Below are positions 17,590-29,765 of a stretch of 64,000 nt of DNA, piece after piece. The notes beneath the pieces are model-generated. The model did no database searches, was not told the DNA's origin, and worked only from the letters and a program-made list of their open reading frames with translations. Position 1 is the first letter of the stretch; each line of letters opens with the position of its first letter. A program made the translations under genes and the position numbers. Source of the DNA: DASQPR01 sp963836775 (GTDB taxonomy: Bacteria > Actinomycetota > Actinomycetes > Mycobacteriales > Micromonosporaceae); assembly GCA_963836775.1 (NCBI GenBank), contig CAWIKR010000003.1, forward strand, positions 1,798,001 to 1,862,000. Reading direction: 5' to 3'.

Positions 17590-18216
17590 TCAATCGAGGG
17601 CGGCGTGGTCCCGGCCTTCGGCAAAGAACGCCAGGATCGACTCCGGTCCGGACTCCATCCCGGAGAGCGGACGTGCCGAGCCGAACGGCGCGTTCCAGAA
17701 ATCGCCGGTGCGGGGCGTCGCCGGACCGACGTACGCGTACGGCTCATCGAGGAACGCGTCGCCGGGCGAAACTCCGAAGTTGACCTCGTCGACGGTGATC
17801 GCGATGTCGAAATGCTCCGGCCAGAGCACCGGAATCGCGGTCGGCTCCAGCCGCCGCATCGCGGCGTCGCCCCAGGCATAGCAGTCGGCGAGGTGCGCGG
17901 CCACGCCGGCGTCGACGTCGATTTCGGTGCCGGCGTCGGCACCGCTGCCGTCGTGATAGTTGGTCGGTGCACCGGCCTCGAGTCCGAGCGCGCCGGCCAG
18001 ATTGCCGATGGTGGTGCCGGACAGCGGCACCTTCTCGCCGCCGAAGAGCAGGGTCGACCCGACGACGCGGACGTCCGGGTCGGCGACCGTGCCGAATCCG
18101 CCGGTGAGCGCGCGCAGCCGGATCGTGCCGGAGCGCCGGAACTGCGGCCCGGCGAGCAGCGTCTCGGCGACGGCGTGCAGGCTGGAGCGGGTCTGGCTGG
18201 CGGTCTCATCGGGCAT
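17590..18216 (-). CDS. Conserved-looking hypothetical protein
   Basis: 208 residues, soluble and acidic, without signal peptide or membrane segment. Recognisable stretches are an RLRALTGGFGT beta-rich region, DCYAWGDAAMRR and AITVDEVNFGVSPGD near the C-terminus. I do not recognise the family; it resembles uncharacterised actinobacterial proteins. Codon pattern and intact length support a real gene. ATG at 18216. Confidence 0.7.
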   Translation of the reverse strand: MPDETASQTRSSLHAVAETLLAGPQFRRSGTIRLRALTGGFGTVADPDVRVVGSTLLFGGEKVPLSGTTIGNLAGALGLEAGAPTNYHDGSGADAGTEIDVDAGVAAHLADCYAWGDAAMRRLEPTAIPVLWPEHFDIAITVDEVNFGVSPGDAFLDEPYAYVGPATPRTGDFWNAPFGSARPLSGMESGPESILAFFAEGRDHAALD

Positions 18217-18423
18217 GACTTACAGATTACGGCGGCGCCGTCCGGTGCCGGAGCATGATCCCGGAGACGTCCGGACCGGCGCTGCCGGGTCTCCACCACG
18301 ATGTGCCGTCCGGCCGCGTGTCGCCGTGCGGCGTTCCGGACTGGTGGCACGCTGATCACCGTCAGTTTTCCGGAGCGCGCAATCGGGTAGGTCGATGCCA
18401 TGGTGCAGCGGAAGGGGTTGCGG

Positions 18424-19488
18424 ATGGTGCGTAACCGAATGCCCGACCCGCCGACCGCTGACGAGGGACCGAAGTCGCCGACCGACCTGAACCGCCGGTC
18501 CTGGTCTCGGGCGCTCCGGCGGGCGGTTGTCCAGGCCGACGAAGACAAGATCACCACGTGGGCCGGTGCCCTCACCTACTACGGGATTCTCTCCATCTTT
18601 CCAGGCCTTCTGGTGCTGATCAGCGTGCTGCGGCTGGCCGGCGACGATGCCATGCACAGCATCCTGAACAACATCACGGCGACCGCGCCGGGGCCGACCC
18701 GGACCGTGCTGACCGCCACGGTCACCAATCTCGAGCGGGGCCAGCAATCCACCGCCGGCCTGCTCGCGATTGTCGGCGTGCTGGTGGCGCTGTGGTCGTC
18801 GTCGAGTTACATCGGCTCATTCATGGACGCCGCCAACGCGATCTTCGACGTGCCCGAGGGCCGCCCGCTCTGGAAACGGCTGCCGATCCGGCTGGCCATC
18901 ACCATCGTCGCCGGCGTCATCGTGCTGGCCGCGTCGGTCACCGTAGTGGTCACGGGTGGGCTGGCCCGCTCGGTCGGATCGCTGATCGGCGCCGAGTCCG
19001 GCACCGTCGCGGTCTGGGACGTCGCGAAGTGGCCGGCGCTGGTGGTGGTCGTCGGGATCCTGTTCGCGATCCTCTACTGGGCGGCGCCGAACGCGAACCA
19101 CGGCGGATTCCGCTGGGTGACTCCCGGCAGCGCGCTGGCCACCCTGATGTGGGTTGGCGCGTCCGCCGGCTTCGCCGTCTACGTGGCGAAGTTCAGCTCC
19201 TACAACAAGACCTACGGCAGCCTGGCGGCGGTCATCGTGTTCCTGGTCTGGCTCTGGATCAGCAACCTGGCGCTGCTTCTCGGCGCCGAGTTCGATGCGG
19301 AGCTGCAGCGCGAGCGGGCCGCGGAGGCCGGGCATCCGCGCCAGGATGAGCCGTTCATGCGGCTGCGGGACACCGATGGAGTGACCGCTGAGGAGACGGA
19401 TTCGGCCGACAGCGGGCTGCCGCGCCCGGCCGAGGGTGACCCACCGCGTCCGGCCGATCGGCCGGTGCCGCGTCAGCAGACCACCTGA
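18424..19488 (+). CDS. YihY/BrkB family inner-membrane protein
   Basis: 354 residues with about six hydrophobic segments. The YihY/BrkB signature TWAGALTYYGILSIFPGLLVL is in the N-terminal third, and the later NKTYGSLAAVIVFLVWLWISNLALLLGAEFDAEL is the typical last TM pair. A Pro-rich acidic tail of about 60 residues follows. Function in the family is poorly defined (envelope or transport). GGAAGGGG precedes ATG 18424; the ATG at 18400 lies upstream of that site. Its end overlaps the convergent SnoaL-like gene by 16 bp. Confidence 0.9.
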   Translation: MVRNRMPDPPTADEGPKSPTDLNRRSWSRALRRAVVQADEDKITTWAGALTYYGILSIFPGLLVLISVLRLAGDDAMHSILNNITATAPGPTRTVLTATVTNLERGQQSTAGLLAIVGVLVALWSSSSYIGSFMDAANAIFDVPEGRPLWKRLPIRLAITIVAGVIVLAASVTVVVTGGLARSVGSLIGAESGTVAVWDVAKWPALVVVVGILFAILYWAAPNANHGGFRWVTPGSALATLMWVGASAGFAVYVAKFSSYNKTYGSLAAVIVFLVWLWISNLALLLGAEFDAELQRERAAEAGHPRQDEPFMRLRDTDGVTAEETDSADSGLPRPAEGDPPRPADRPVPRQQTT

Positions 19489-20213
19489 GCGTTCCAGTGC
19501 TCGACGATGCGGTTGTGGGAGACGCGATAGATGTCGAATGCGTGGTACGGCGTCAGGCCGCGGGTCATCGTGCACAGAGTCGCGACGAAGTTGCCGCACC
19601 CGAGCAGTTCCTGGAGGCGGTGGAAACGGACCGGCCGGCCGGCCCCGGCACAGTCGGATAGGTAGCGGACCGGCCCGGCGCCGTCGGAGACCTCGGGATC
19701 GTGTTCGGCGTAGAGGTCGACGTCGGCGTAGTGGCCGAATCGGTCCCACTCCTCGTTGATCAGAACCTCCGCGACGTACGCGCCGACGAGCCGCGTGTTC
19801 GCTTCAGTGCAGTCCCGGTCGTCGACGAAGTGCGGCCCGTCGATCTGGCCCCGGCCGGACCGGGACCAGGAGGCGAGCGGCACGCGTGCGCTCCAGCGCG
19901 CCACGATCTGGTCCTCGTCGTCGGTGTCGAAGATGTCGATCGACACCCACTTGAGTTCTGGCCCGAAGGTCTGGAACGAGTGCAGCAGCACCTTGGTGCC
20001 GTCCTCGAATCCGCGCAGTGGCCAGACGGCCCGGTCGTCGTAGCGAGCCACCAGCGGTTCGTAGAGGTTGACCCACCCGTCTCGCCCGGGCGCGCGGGGC
20101 GATGAATGGTCCACGAATCCCTCGGTCAGGAATTTGTCGGTCGCGGGCAGGACGTGGCCGTCGCGGACGCCGTCCAGATAGAGGCTGATGACGTTGTCGA
20201 GTTTTCTGCCCAT
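19473..20213 (-). CDS. SnoaL-like/NTF2-fold protein, two-domain
   Basis: 246 residues. Two successive NTF2-like stretches are visible: FLTEGFVDHSSPRAPGRDGWVNLYEPL in the N-half, and a second in the C-half ending FDIYRVSHNRIVEHWNAQVV, the common SnoaL ending. Members are polyketide cyclases or ester hydrolase-like proteins, and no substrate can be named. ATG at 20213; the frame extends to 20276 without a better start. Confidence 0.75.
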   Translation of the reverse strand: MGRKLDNVISLYLDGVRDGHVLPATDKFLTEGFVDHSSPRAPGRDGWVNLYEPLVARYDDRAVWPLRGFEDGTKVLLHSFQTFGPELKWVSIDIFDTDDEDQIVARWSARVPLASWSRSGRGQIDGPHFVDDRDCTEANTRLVGAYVAEVLINEEWDRFGHYADVDLYAEHDPEVSDGAGPVRYLSDCAGAGRPVRFHRLQELLGCGNFVATLCTMTRGLTPYHAFDIYRVSHNRIVEHWNAQVVC

Positions 20214-20586
20214 GTGTGCCCCCCGGCCCCGCCACGAACTGCTGGATGCCGGGCGAAGACACTTGCCGTCTGGCAACTATTCAATGCCCGCTTCCGGTCG
20301 GCCGAAACGCGCAGAGTGGTCGTTGCTGGACGGAAGCTGACTTGAGCCTCAGTGCGGGCAGGCATCACAGTAGTTCGGGCAAAATATCATCTATTGCCCG
20401 TCAAAGGTTGAGGTTTCGCAGGTCAGACGATTGGTTTGGCGAAATCAAGCGTCGCGCCACGGTGTTTCGGCTTCGGGTCGCGCTACGAAAACACCGGATT
20501 AACTCCTGCCGACCCTTCGGATCTTGCGACGTGGGGATGGTTGTCGGTGGCCCGACGGCGCACGATTCAGAGGAAGTGACCGCGGG
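20214..20586. other. Intergenic region, no gene seen
   Basis: 373 bp, less GC-rich than the genes around it. No ORF with coding character on either strand. It should contain the promoter of the SnoaL-like gene (left) and the 3' end signals of treZ (right). No convincing hairpin or promoter box found by eye. Confidence 0.5.
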
Positions 20587-22304
<1,718 letters not shown>

Positions 22305-22308
<4 letters not shown>

Positions 22309-24560
22309 GACGCCTCCCGGACCAGCAGCGCCACCGGGTAGCGGCCGAACAGCTTGGCGATGTCCCGAGCACCGGACGCCCCGGTGAGCGCATCCCGCCA
22401 TGGGCCGTCATGCAGGTCCAGCCGGTCGTCGGCGGTCCAGCCGCCGGCCATCGCAAGCCGCACCGGCAACCGGGTGACGATCGTGACGGCGCCGCCGCGA
22501 TCGAAGGCCACCACGTGCCGGGCGTTCGGGCCGCTGCCCCGGATCGGGGCATAACCGGTGAACAGGTCCGGACGGTCCCGCCGCAGCCGCAGCGCGCGGG
22601 AGGTGACGAGGAGTTTCGCGGCTCCGGTCGCGTCCACCGGCGGCAGCATGCCGGCGTCCAGGTCGCCCAGCAGGTCGGCGCGTTCGGAGAAGTCCACCGG
22701 TCGCCGGTTGTCCGGATCCACCAGCCAGTTGTCCCACAGTTCGGAGCCCTGATACACGTCCGGCACCCCGGGCATGGTCAGCTGCACGAGCTTCTGGCCG
22801 AGCGCGTTGGACCAGCCCGCAGGGGTGATCTCGGCGGCGAAATCGGTCAGCGTGTCGGAGAGGTAGTCGTCGTCGTACATGGCGTCGACGACGGCATGCA
22901 TCCGGTCTTCGAAAACCAGGTTCGGCTCGGCCCAGGTGGTTGAGGTGGCGGCTTCGCGGGCGGCCTTTTCCGCGTACGCGTGCAGGCGCTCGCGCGCGAT
23001 CGGCCAGGTGCCGACGGCGGTCTGCCAGAGCAGCGACTCGAAGTCCGGATCGCCGAGCGGGTAGCGGGCCGACCACACCCCGGCCTGGTCGTGCCAGGCC
23101 GGCGCCAGCTCGCTCAGCACCGCGAGCCGGGCCCGGACGTCTTCGCCGCGCTTGGTGTCGTGGGTCGACAAGGTGGTCATCGAAGTGTCCGGGTAGGTCG
23201 CGGCGGTCTCGTGGAACTCCGCCGGCGCCACACCGAACCGGTCCGGGGCTCCGCCCACTTCGTTCAGCGCGATGAACCGGTTCCACCGGTAGAAAGCGGT
23301 GTCCTCGACGCCCTTGGCCATCACGGCACCGGTGTACTGCTGGAACCGGATGGCGATCTCACGATCCTCGTCCAGAAGGGCACCGGTGAGGGCGTCCACC
23401 TCGACCGGATAGCGTTGCCATGCCTGGCCGAGCGCGCCCCGGATCAAGTTGCGATCGGAGCCGGTGCTGGCGCCGGGCGCCAGATAGGACCGGTAGACCG
23501 GCAACTGGGCGGCGATCTCGGCCAGCGCCGCTCCGGCGCGGCGGGCGTTGGGCAGCCCCGGCTCCAGCCGCACCAGGCGGGTCAGCTCGGTCGCGAGCAG
23601 ATCGGTAGCGGCGGCCCGCTTGCCGGCCAGCACGACTTCGTGCAGGGTTTCGTGTGGTGGGAACGACGGCTCCGCGTCCGGATCGATGAACAGGCCGCCG
23701 GCGAGCCGCAGGGCGTCGTAACCGGTGGTGCCGTCGACCGGCCAATCCGCGGGCAGGGCTTCCGCGTACTCCAGGATCTTTTCGGCGACCAGCCACCGCG
23801 AGCCGATCGCGGACCGCAACCGGTGCAGGTATTGCGCCGGATCGCGGAGGCCGTCCGGGTGATCGACCCGGAGGCCGTCGACCAGCCCGTCAGCGACCCA
23901 GCTGACGATCTCGGCATGGGTGGCGTGAAAGACGGCCTCGTCCTCGACGCGGAGCGCGGCCAGATCCGAGACGGCGAAGAACCGCCGGTAGTTGACCTCG
24001 GAGTTGCCGAGCCGCCAGTCCACCAGACGGTAGTGCTGGCGGTCGTGCACCTCGCGGGGTGATCCGCCGGACGTGTCCAGCGCGATCGGATAGCGGTGGC
24101 CGAAGTAGTGCAACTCGTCGCCGGCAATGGTCAGTTCGTCCAGTGCCTCCGCCGATCCGAGCACCGGAATCGTCAGCTTGCCGCGATCCCAGTCGATGTC
24201 GAACCAGCTTGCGTAGGGTGACGAACGCCCGTCGCGCAGCACGCTCCACCAGGCCGGGTTGGCCTCCGGCCGGCTCACGCCGAGGTGGTGCGGAACGATG
24301 TCGACGACCAGGCCGAGGCGCAGCCGGCGCAACGCGTTCGCCAGCCGTTCGAGCCCGGGCCGGCCACCGAGTTCGGAGTTGGTCCGCGTCGGGTCGACCG
24401 CGTCGTAGCCGTGCTCCGACCCGGGCGTGGCGGCCAGCAGGGGAGCGCTGTAGAGATGGGTGACGCCCAGCGCCGACAGGTAGGGGGCGAGTTCGGCAGC
24501 CCGGTCCAGGTCGAAGTGTGGCCGCACCTGCACCCGATAGGTGCTGGTCACCGGCATCAT
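22305..24560 (-). CDS. treY: Maltooligosyl trehalose synthase (TreY)
   Basis: About 751 residues. It converts the reducing-end alpha-1,4 bond of malto-oligosaccharides to alpha,alpha-1,1 trehalosyl. Motifs: TYRVQVRPHFDLDRA at the start, DIVPHHLGVSRP, the nucleophile region GLRVDHPDGLRDP, the acid/base region LVAEKILEY, and LTMPGVPDVYQGSE near the end. The start overlaps the glgX stop: ATG at 24560 (or 24557) with TGA at 24559-24557. The long in-frame extension upstream to 24842 lies inside glgX and is not coding. Confidence 0.96.
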
Positions 24561-26665
24561 TCGAGGCGCTCCAGCACCAGCAGGGTGCGATCGGGCACCC
24601 ACAAGCTGTCGCCGGCCTCGGCGTCCTTCGCCTCGGTCGGCCCGGGCTGGCTGGTGTCGACCACGATCCGCCAGCGCTCGCCGTATTCCTCCGGCGGCAT
24701 GGTGAACTCCGTCCACTCCGGATTTGCGTGGAAGCACAGCACGAACGACTCGCCGGTGTGCAATTCGCCGCGCGGATCCCGGTCCCGCAACGCGGCGCCG
24801 TTCAGGAACAGCATGACGGCCCGGCCCAGATCTTCGGACCAATCCTCGTCGGTCATCACCCGCCCGTCAGCGGCGAACCACACCACATCCGGCAGCGGCG
24901 AGCCGGCTTCCCGCCGCCGCGGCCGTCCGGTCAGAAACCGGCGACGCAGGAACACTCGATTGGCGGCGCGGAGGGCGATCATCTCCTTCGTGAACGACCG
25001 CATCGTCTCGTCGGCGTTCGCCCAGTCGATCCAGGTCAGCGGGGAGTCCTGGCAGTAGCCATTGTTGTTGCCACGCTGGGTGCGGCCCAGCTCGTCGCCG
25101 TGCCCGATCATCGGCACGCCCTGGGACAGCAGCAACGTCGCCATGAAATTGCGGCGCTGCCGGGCCCGCAGCTCCCGGATGTCCGGGTCGTCGGTGGCGC
25201 CCTCGACGCCGCAATTCCAGGACCGGTTGTGGGACTCGCCGTCGGCGTTGTTCTCGCCGTTGGCCTGGTTGTGCTTCTCGTCGTAGGAGACCAGGTCGGT
25301 GAGCGTGAAGCCGTCGTGGCAGGTGACGAAGTTGATGCTGGACACCGGGCGGCGGCCGTCATGCTGATAGAGATCGGCGGAGCCGGACAGCCGGCTGGCG
25401 AACTCGCCCAGGGTGGCCGGCTCGCCGCGCCAGAAGTCCCGGACCGTGTCCCGGTATTTGCCGTTCCACTCCGACCACAGAGCCGGGAAGCCGCCGACCT
25501 GATAACCGCCGGGACCGATGTCCCACGGCTCGGCGATCAGTTTGACCTGGCTGATCACCGGGTCCTGCTGGACCAACTCGAAGAACGTGGACAAGCGATC
25601 CACCTCGAAGAACTCCCGGGCCAGCGTGGAGGCGAGGTCGAACCGGAAGCCGTCGACGTGCATCTCGGTGACCCAGTAACGAAGCGAGTCGAGAATCAGC
25701 TGGAGCGTCTGCGGGCTCCGGGCGTTGAGGCTGTTGCCGCAACCGGTGTAGTCCATGTAGTAGCGCGCGTCGTCGTCGACCAGACGGTAGTAGGCCGCGT
25801 TGTCGATGCCCTTGAACGACAGCGTGGGCCCGAGTTCGTTGCCTTCGGCGGTGTGGTTGTAGACGACGTCCAAGATCACTTCGAGACCCGCGGCGTGCAG
25901 CGCCTTGACCATCGCCCGGAACTCCTGGACCTGCGCTCCGGCCCGGCCGGTCGCGGAGTACCCGTGATAGGGCGCGAAGTATCCGATGGTGTTGTAGCCC
26001 CAGTAGTTGCTCTTGCCGGACTCGATCAGATGCTGGTCCTGGACGAAGTGGTGGACCGGCATCAACTCCACCGCGGTCACGCCGAGTCGGGTGAGGTAGT
26101 CGATGATCGCCGGATGGCCGATCGCGGCGTAGCTGCCGCGCAGGTGCTCGGGCACCTCCGGGTGGGTCATCGTCAGGCCCTTGACGTGCGCTTCATAGAT
26201 GACCGAGTGGTGGTACGGGATGTCCGGCAGCCGGTCATTGCCCCAGTCGAAATAGGGGTTGATCACCACGCTCTTCGGCATGAACGGCGCCGAGTCACTG
26301 GTGGACATCTCGTCCGGGGCGCCCCAGCGGTATCCGTAGACCGCCTCGTCCCAGTCCACGTCGCCGTCGATCGCCTTCGCGTACGGGTCGATCAGCAGCT
26401 TGTGCGGATTGCACCGGTGCCCGCGGTCCGGGTCGTAGGGTCCGTGCACCCGGAACCCGTAGCGCTGGCCCGGTTCGACGCCGGGGACGTATCCGTGCCA
26501 CACGTGCGCGTCGACTTCGTAGAGGTCGCCGCGAGTCTCGGTGCCGTCCTGATCGAACAGGCACAACTGCACCCGGGTGGCCACTTCGGAGAAGATCGCG
26601 AAGTTGGTGCCGGTGCCGTCGAACGTGGCGCCGAGCGGATAGCGATGGCCGGGCCAGATCTCCAT
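24557..26665 (-). CDS. glgX: Glycogen debranching enzyme (GlgX/TreX type)
   Basis: 702 residues. A GH13 isoamylase-type enzyme that removes alpha-1,6 branches, feeding TreY. CBM48 at the N-terminus (YPLGATFDGTGTNFAIFSE), then DVVYNHTAEGNELGP, GFRFDLASTLARE (nucleophile Asp), LIAEPWDIGPGGYQVG (acid/base Glu) and FVTCHDGFTLTDLV. First gene of the trehalose operon. ATG 26665 has a GGAG site nine bases upstream; a GTG at 26680 overlaps that site and is less likely. Confidence 0.96.
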   Translation of the reverse strand: MEIWPGHRYPLGATFDGTGTNFAIFSEVATRVQLCLFDQDGTETRGDLYEVDAHVWHGYVPGVEPGQRYGFRVHGPYDPDRGHRCNPHKLLIDPYAKAIDGDVDWDEAVYGYRWGAPDEMSTSDSAPFMPKSVVINPYFDWGNDRLPDIPYHHSVIYEAHVKGLTMTHPEVPEHLRGSYAAIGHPAIIDYLTRLGVTAVELMPVHHFVQDQHLIESGKSNYWGYNTIGYFAPYHGYSATGRAGAQVQEFRAMVKALHAAGLEVILDVVYNHTAEGNELGPTLSFKGIDNAAYYRLVDDDARYYMDYTGCGNSLNARSPQTLQLILDSLRYWVTEMHVDGFRFDLASTLAREFFEVDRLSTFFELVQQDPVISQVKLIAEPWDIGPGGYQVGGFPALWSEWNGKYRDTVRDFWRGEPATLGEFASRLSGSADLYQHDGRRPVSSINFVTCHDGFTLTDLVSYDEKHNQANGENNADGESHNRSWNCGVEGATDDPDIRELRARQRRNFMATLLLSQGVPMIGHGDELGRTQRGNNNGYCQDSPLTWIDWANADETMRSFTKEMIALRAANRVFLRRRFLTGRPRRREAGSPLPDVVWFAADGRVMTDEDWSEDLGRAVMLFLNGAALRDRDPRGELHTGESFVLCFHANPEWTEFTMPPEEYGERWRIVVDTSQPGPTEAKDAEAGDSLWVPDRTLLVLERLE

Positions 26666-26994
26666 GCGGTTGTTCTCCACGAGCTGCGGCGCCTTTCGTC
26701 TGGGCTGGTCAGACAGCAGTTACCCGGCTGCGGGCGGCGCTACACGCCGGGGACTTCGTATCGCACATCACGCGATTTCCGAGGCATTTAGGAGGTTTGT
26801 GCTCTGGTCGCCGACTGGCGCGGCCCGTGGTCCCTGTACCGGTGGTGAATCTTGGCGGCGTCGCGCTCCGAGCCGCCAAGATCGACAACTATCTGTGGAA
26901 TCCCTCCCGGCCCGCCTCCCGAGTAGTCTGACGGCACTGCATATCCGGGTGGGTCGTGAGCACCGGATATCCGGGTTCTCAGGAGGCGAGCGCC
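26666..26994. other. Divergent intergenic region between glgX operon and STAS gene
   Basis: 329 bp with no supported gene. An AGGAGG at about 26790 is followed by a GTG, but the frame simply runs on as a GC-rich shadow into the SpoIIE gene. The region must hold the promoters of the trehalose operon (leftward) and the STAS/SpoIIE operon (rightward). I could not identify clear promoter boxes. Confidence 0.45.
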
Positions 26995-27378
26995 GTGACG
27001 GAGACTGCGTGGCGGGCGGATGGCCCGGCGCCGCTGTCGGTCAACGTTTCCCAATCCGACCAGCCCGGCGTCCTGCTGGCCATGGTCAACGGCGAGATGG
27101 ACTACGGGAACACGCACCGGCTCGCGGCCGCCCTCGGCGACGCCCCCGGCGACGGCACCCACATCGTCCTGGATCTCAGCGGCCTGACCTTCTGCGACTC
27201 CAGCGCGCTCGGTGCCCTGGTGGCGTTGCACAAGCGGACGACCGCCGCCGGTGGCCGACTGTTCCTGGTGCACCTGCGGCCACAGGTCGCCGACGCCATC
27301 GCGGTGACGTCACTGGATCAACTGTTGCGGGTCCGCGAATCGGTCGAGACGGTGCTCGCGGAGACGGACCGGGCATGA
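26995..27378 (+). CDS. STAS domain anti-sigma-factor antagonist
   Basis: 127 residues. The STAS signature is HIVLDLSGLTFCDSSALGALVALHKR, with the phosphorylatable Ser in DSSAL, as in SpoIIAA/RsbV. It releases a sigma factor by binding its anti-sigma kinase when dephosphorylated. GTG 26995 is preceded by AGGAGG at 8 bases; the ORF extends upstream to 26956 without a better site. The stop overlaps the SpoIIE-type phosphatase start (ATGA), so the two form a partner-switching pair. Confidence 0.92.
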   Translation: MTETAWRADGPAPLSVNVSQSDQPGVLLAMVNGEMDYGNTHRLAAALGDAPGDGTHIVLDLSGLTFCDSSALGALVALHKRTTAAGGRLFLVHLRPQVADAIAVTSLDQLLRVRESVETVLAETDRA

Positions 27379-29672
27379 GCTTCCCGGACCGTCTGGCCGC
27401 CGATCCACTCGATGACACTGCTCGATTCGGTCTCTCCACGGTCGTGGCCGCCACCGTCGACCTGCGCCGGCGGGCCGCCGAGACGGCCACGCTGGGCAGC
27501 GCCGGGCGAAGCGTGGTCGACACTCTCCGGTCGGTGTTTCGCGACGGTGCGGGCGCGCCGGTGTTCGCCACCGCTGAGCTGTTCGTCACGAGCATGCAGC
27601 CGATGTCGGATACGCGGTGGTTCGAGTGCCTAGCGGCGGCCGGTGACGTAACGGCGAGCGACCCCCGGCCACTGATCTCGGCCGGTGACGTCGCGTCGAT
27701 CCCGCTGCTGGACACGGTGGTTCATGAGTTGCGGCTGGCGCCGCTGGGGCTGGTCGCCGGTGAATCGCTGGGCGGTGGCGTTGACGAGCTGGCCGCCTGC
27801 CTGCAGGCCAACGGCAACGTGCTGGTTCTCGGCGGTGTGCTGCCGGGCGGCGAGCTGTTCGCGGCGCGGCTGGTGCCGACCGAGCCGATCGGCACCCGGG
27901 TTCTGGACCGGCTGCGGATCGTCGCTTCGGCGATCCGCTTCGGCCTCGTCCACGGCATGCGGCTCGAGCCGGGGCGGCTGATCGACCAGTCCGCGAAACT
28001 GGCCGAGCTGGTCGGCGGTCAGGCCGCCGATCTCGAGTCGGTGGTCAACGAGCTGCGCGCCGAGGCCGAGCTGTTCGACAGCCTGCATTCGGTGGGGCGC
28101 CGGCTGACCGCCCAGCTGGACCTGGACAAGCTGGTGCAGGACGCGACCGACGCCGCGACCCGCGCCACCAGCGCCCAGTTCGGTGCCTTCTTCTACAACC
28201 TGATCGACACCTATGGCGAGTCCTACACGCTCTACACCCTGTCCGGTGTGCCACGCGCGGCATTCGAGCGGTTCCCGATGCCGCGCAACACCGGGGTGTT
28301 CGCTCCGACGTTCAACGGCGAAGGCATCGTGCGCAGCGACGACATCACCGCCGATCCACGCTACGGGCACAACGCACCGCATCACGGGATGCCGGCTGGG
28401 CACCTGCCGGTCCGCAGCTACCTCGCGGTCCCGGTGATCTCGCCAAGTTCCGGAGAGGTGCTCGGCGGCTTCTTCTTCGGGCACCCGGCGCCGGGTCGGT
28501 TCAGCACCCGGCACGAGCATGTCGCCTCGGGCATCGCCGGCTACGCCGCCATCAGCCTCGACAATGCCCGGCTCTACCAGCAGCAGCGCCGCCTCGCCAC
28601 CGAGTTGCAGGCGAGCATGCTCCCGGACGTGCGCGCGGTGCCCGGCTTCGATGTGGTGTCCCGCTACCTGCCCGCGGCTGCCGGATCCAACGTCGGCGGC
28701 GACTGGCTGGACGTGATCGAGTTGCCGGCGGCGCGGACCGCGTTCGCGATCGGTGACGTGATGGGCCGCGGTGTCTCGGCCGCGGCCACGATGGGTCAGG
28801 TCCGCACCGCGATTCGGGCCTACGCCACCCTCGACACCGAGCCCGCGCAGCTTCTGCAGCAGGTCAACGACCTGCTCGCGACGATCCCCGGCGAACACTT
28901 CGTGACCTGCCTCTACGCGGTCCATGACGCGATCGACGAGACCATCACCTATGCCAGCGCGGGGCACCTGCCACCGATCGTGGTGGCACCCGACGGTGCG
29001 GTCGAGGTCCGGCCGGACCGGCACGATCTCCCACTCGGGGTCGGCACCGGATTCAATCAGCGCGAGGTGCGGTTCCCGGTCGGGGGTGCCCTGGTGCTCT
29101 ACACCGACGGCCTGGTCGAGCGGCGCGACCGATCGGTGCGCGACGGCATCGACACGTTCGTCGCGGCGCTGCCAAACCTCTGCCAGGCCGCGCCGGTCGA
29201 TCTCGGCGAGGTCGCCGACCGGCTGATCTTCGCCCTCACCGGCGGCAAGCACAACGACGACATCGCATTCCTCTATGCGCGGGAACAGGCGCGTCTGGGG
29301 GGCACCGCCCGGATCGCGCTGGCACCGGAGCCGGCCAGCGCCGCGGTCGCGCGCCGGTTCATTGACGAGCGGCTGACCAGCTGGAAGCTCGACGATTGGA
29401 TCGGGCGGGCCAACCTGGTCGCCACCGAACTGGTCAGCAACGCCGTCCGGCACAGCGGCTCGCTCACCGACATGCGGCTGCACTACGTGCCGGATCGGCT
29501 GATCATCGCGGTCGGTGACCGGGATCAGAGCCTTCCGCGGCGGATGGATCCGGCACTCGATGACGAGCGGCACCGCGGATTGTTCCTGGTCGACACCTAT
29601 TCGAAGCGGTGGGGGACCCGGCGGACCGGCTCGGGCAAGGTGGTCTGGGCGGAGCTGTCCACCACTGAGTAG
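27375..29672 (+). CDS. GAF + SpoIIE phosphatase + HATPase regulator
   Basis: 765 residues. Order: N-terminal region (1-220) with GAF-like features, GAF (about 225-400), PP2C/SpoIIE phosphatase (about 409-628; LQASMLPDVRAVPGF, SNVGGDWLDVIE, AIGDVMGRG, GKHNDDIAFL metal ligands) and C-terminal HATPase_c kinase (about 645-762; ATELVSNAVRHSG, GLFLVD). It thus carries both phosphatase and anti-sigma kinase activities, presumably acting on the STAS protein encoded by the overlapping upstream gene. The ATG at 27375 is the overlap start; the frame open from 26664 is not coding upstream of this. Confidence 0.94.
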   Translation: MSFPDRLAADPLDDTARFGLSTVVAATVDLRRRAAETATLGSAGRSVVDTLRSVFRDGAGAPVFATAELFVTSMQPMSDTRWFECLAAAGDVTASDPRPLISAGDVASIPLLDTVVHELRLAPLGLVAGESLGGGVDELAACLQANGNVLVLGGVLPGGELFAARLVPTEPIGTRVLDRLRIVASAIRFGLVHGMRLEPGRLIDQSAKLAELVGGQAADLESVVNELRAEAELFDSLHSVGRRLTAQLDLDKLVQDATDAATRATSAQFGAFFYNLIDTYGESYTLYTLSGVPRAAFERFPMPRNTGVFAPTFNGEGIVRSDDITADPRYGHNAPHHGMPAGHLPVRSYLAVPVISPSSGEVLGGFFFGHPAPGRFSTRHEHVASGIAGYAAISLDNARLYQQQRRLATELQASMLPDVRAVPGFDVVSRYLPAAAGSNVGGDWLDVIELPAARTAFAIGDVMGRGVSAAATMGQVRTAIRAYATLDTEPAQLLQQVNDLLATIPGEHFVTCLYAVHDAIDETITYASAGHLPPIVVAPDGAVEVRPDRHDLPLGVGTGFNQREVRFPVGGALVLYTDGLVERRDRSVRDGIDTFVAALPNLCQAAPVDLGEVADRLIFALTGGKHNDDIAFLYAREQARLGGTARIALAPEPASAAVARRFIDERLTSWKLDDWIGRANLVATELVSNAVRHSGSLTDMRLHYVPDRLIIAVGDRDQSLPRRMDPALDDERHRGLFLVDTYSKRWGTRRTGSGKVVWAELSTTE

Positions 29673-29765
29673 GCAGCGTGCATCATCGGGTTTATTTGCC
29701 GTACAGCATGGGAATTGGCTCGCCATGACGGACCACCGCAGGTCGCAACGAGGGGGCGGGATTTC

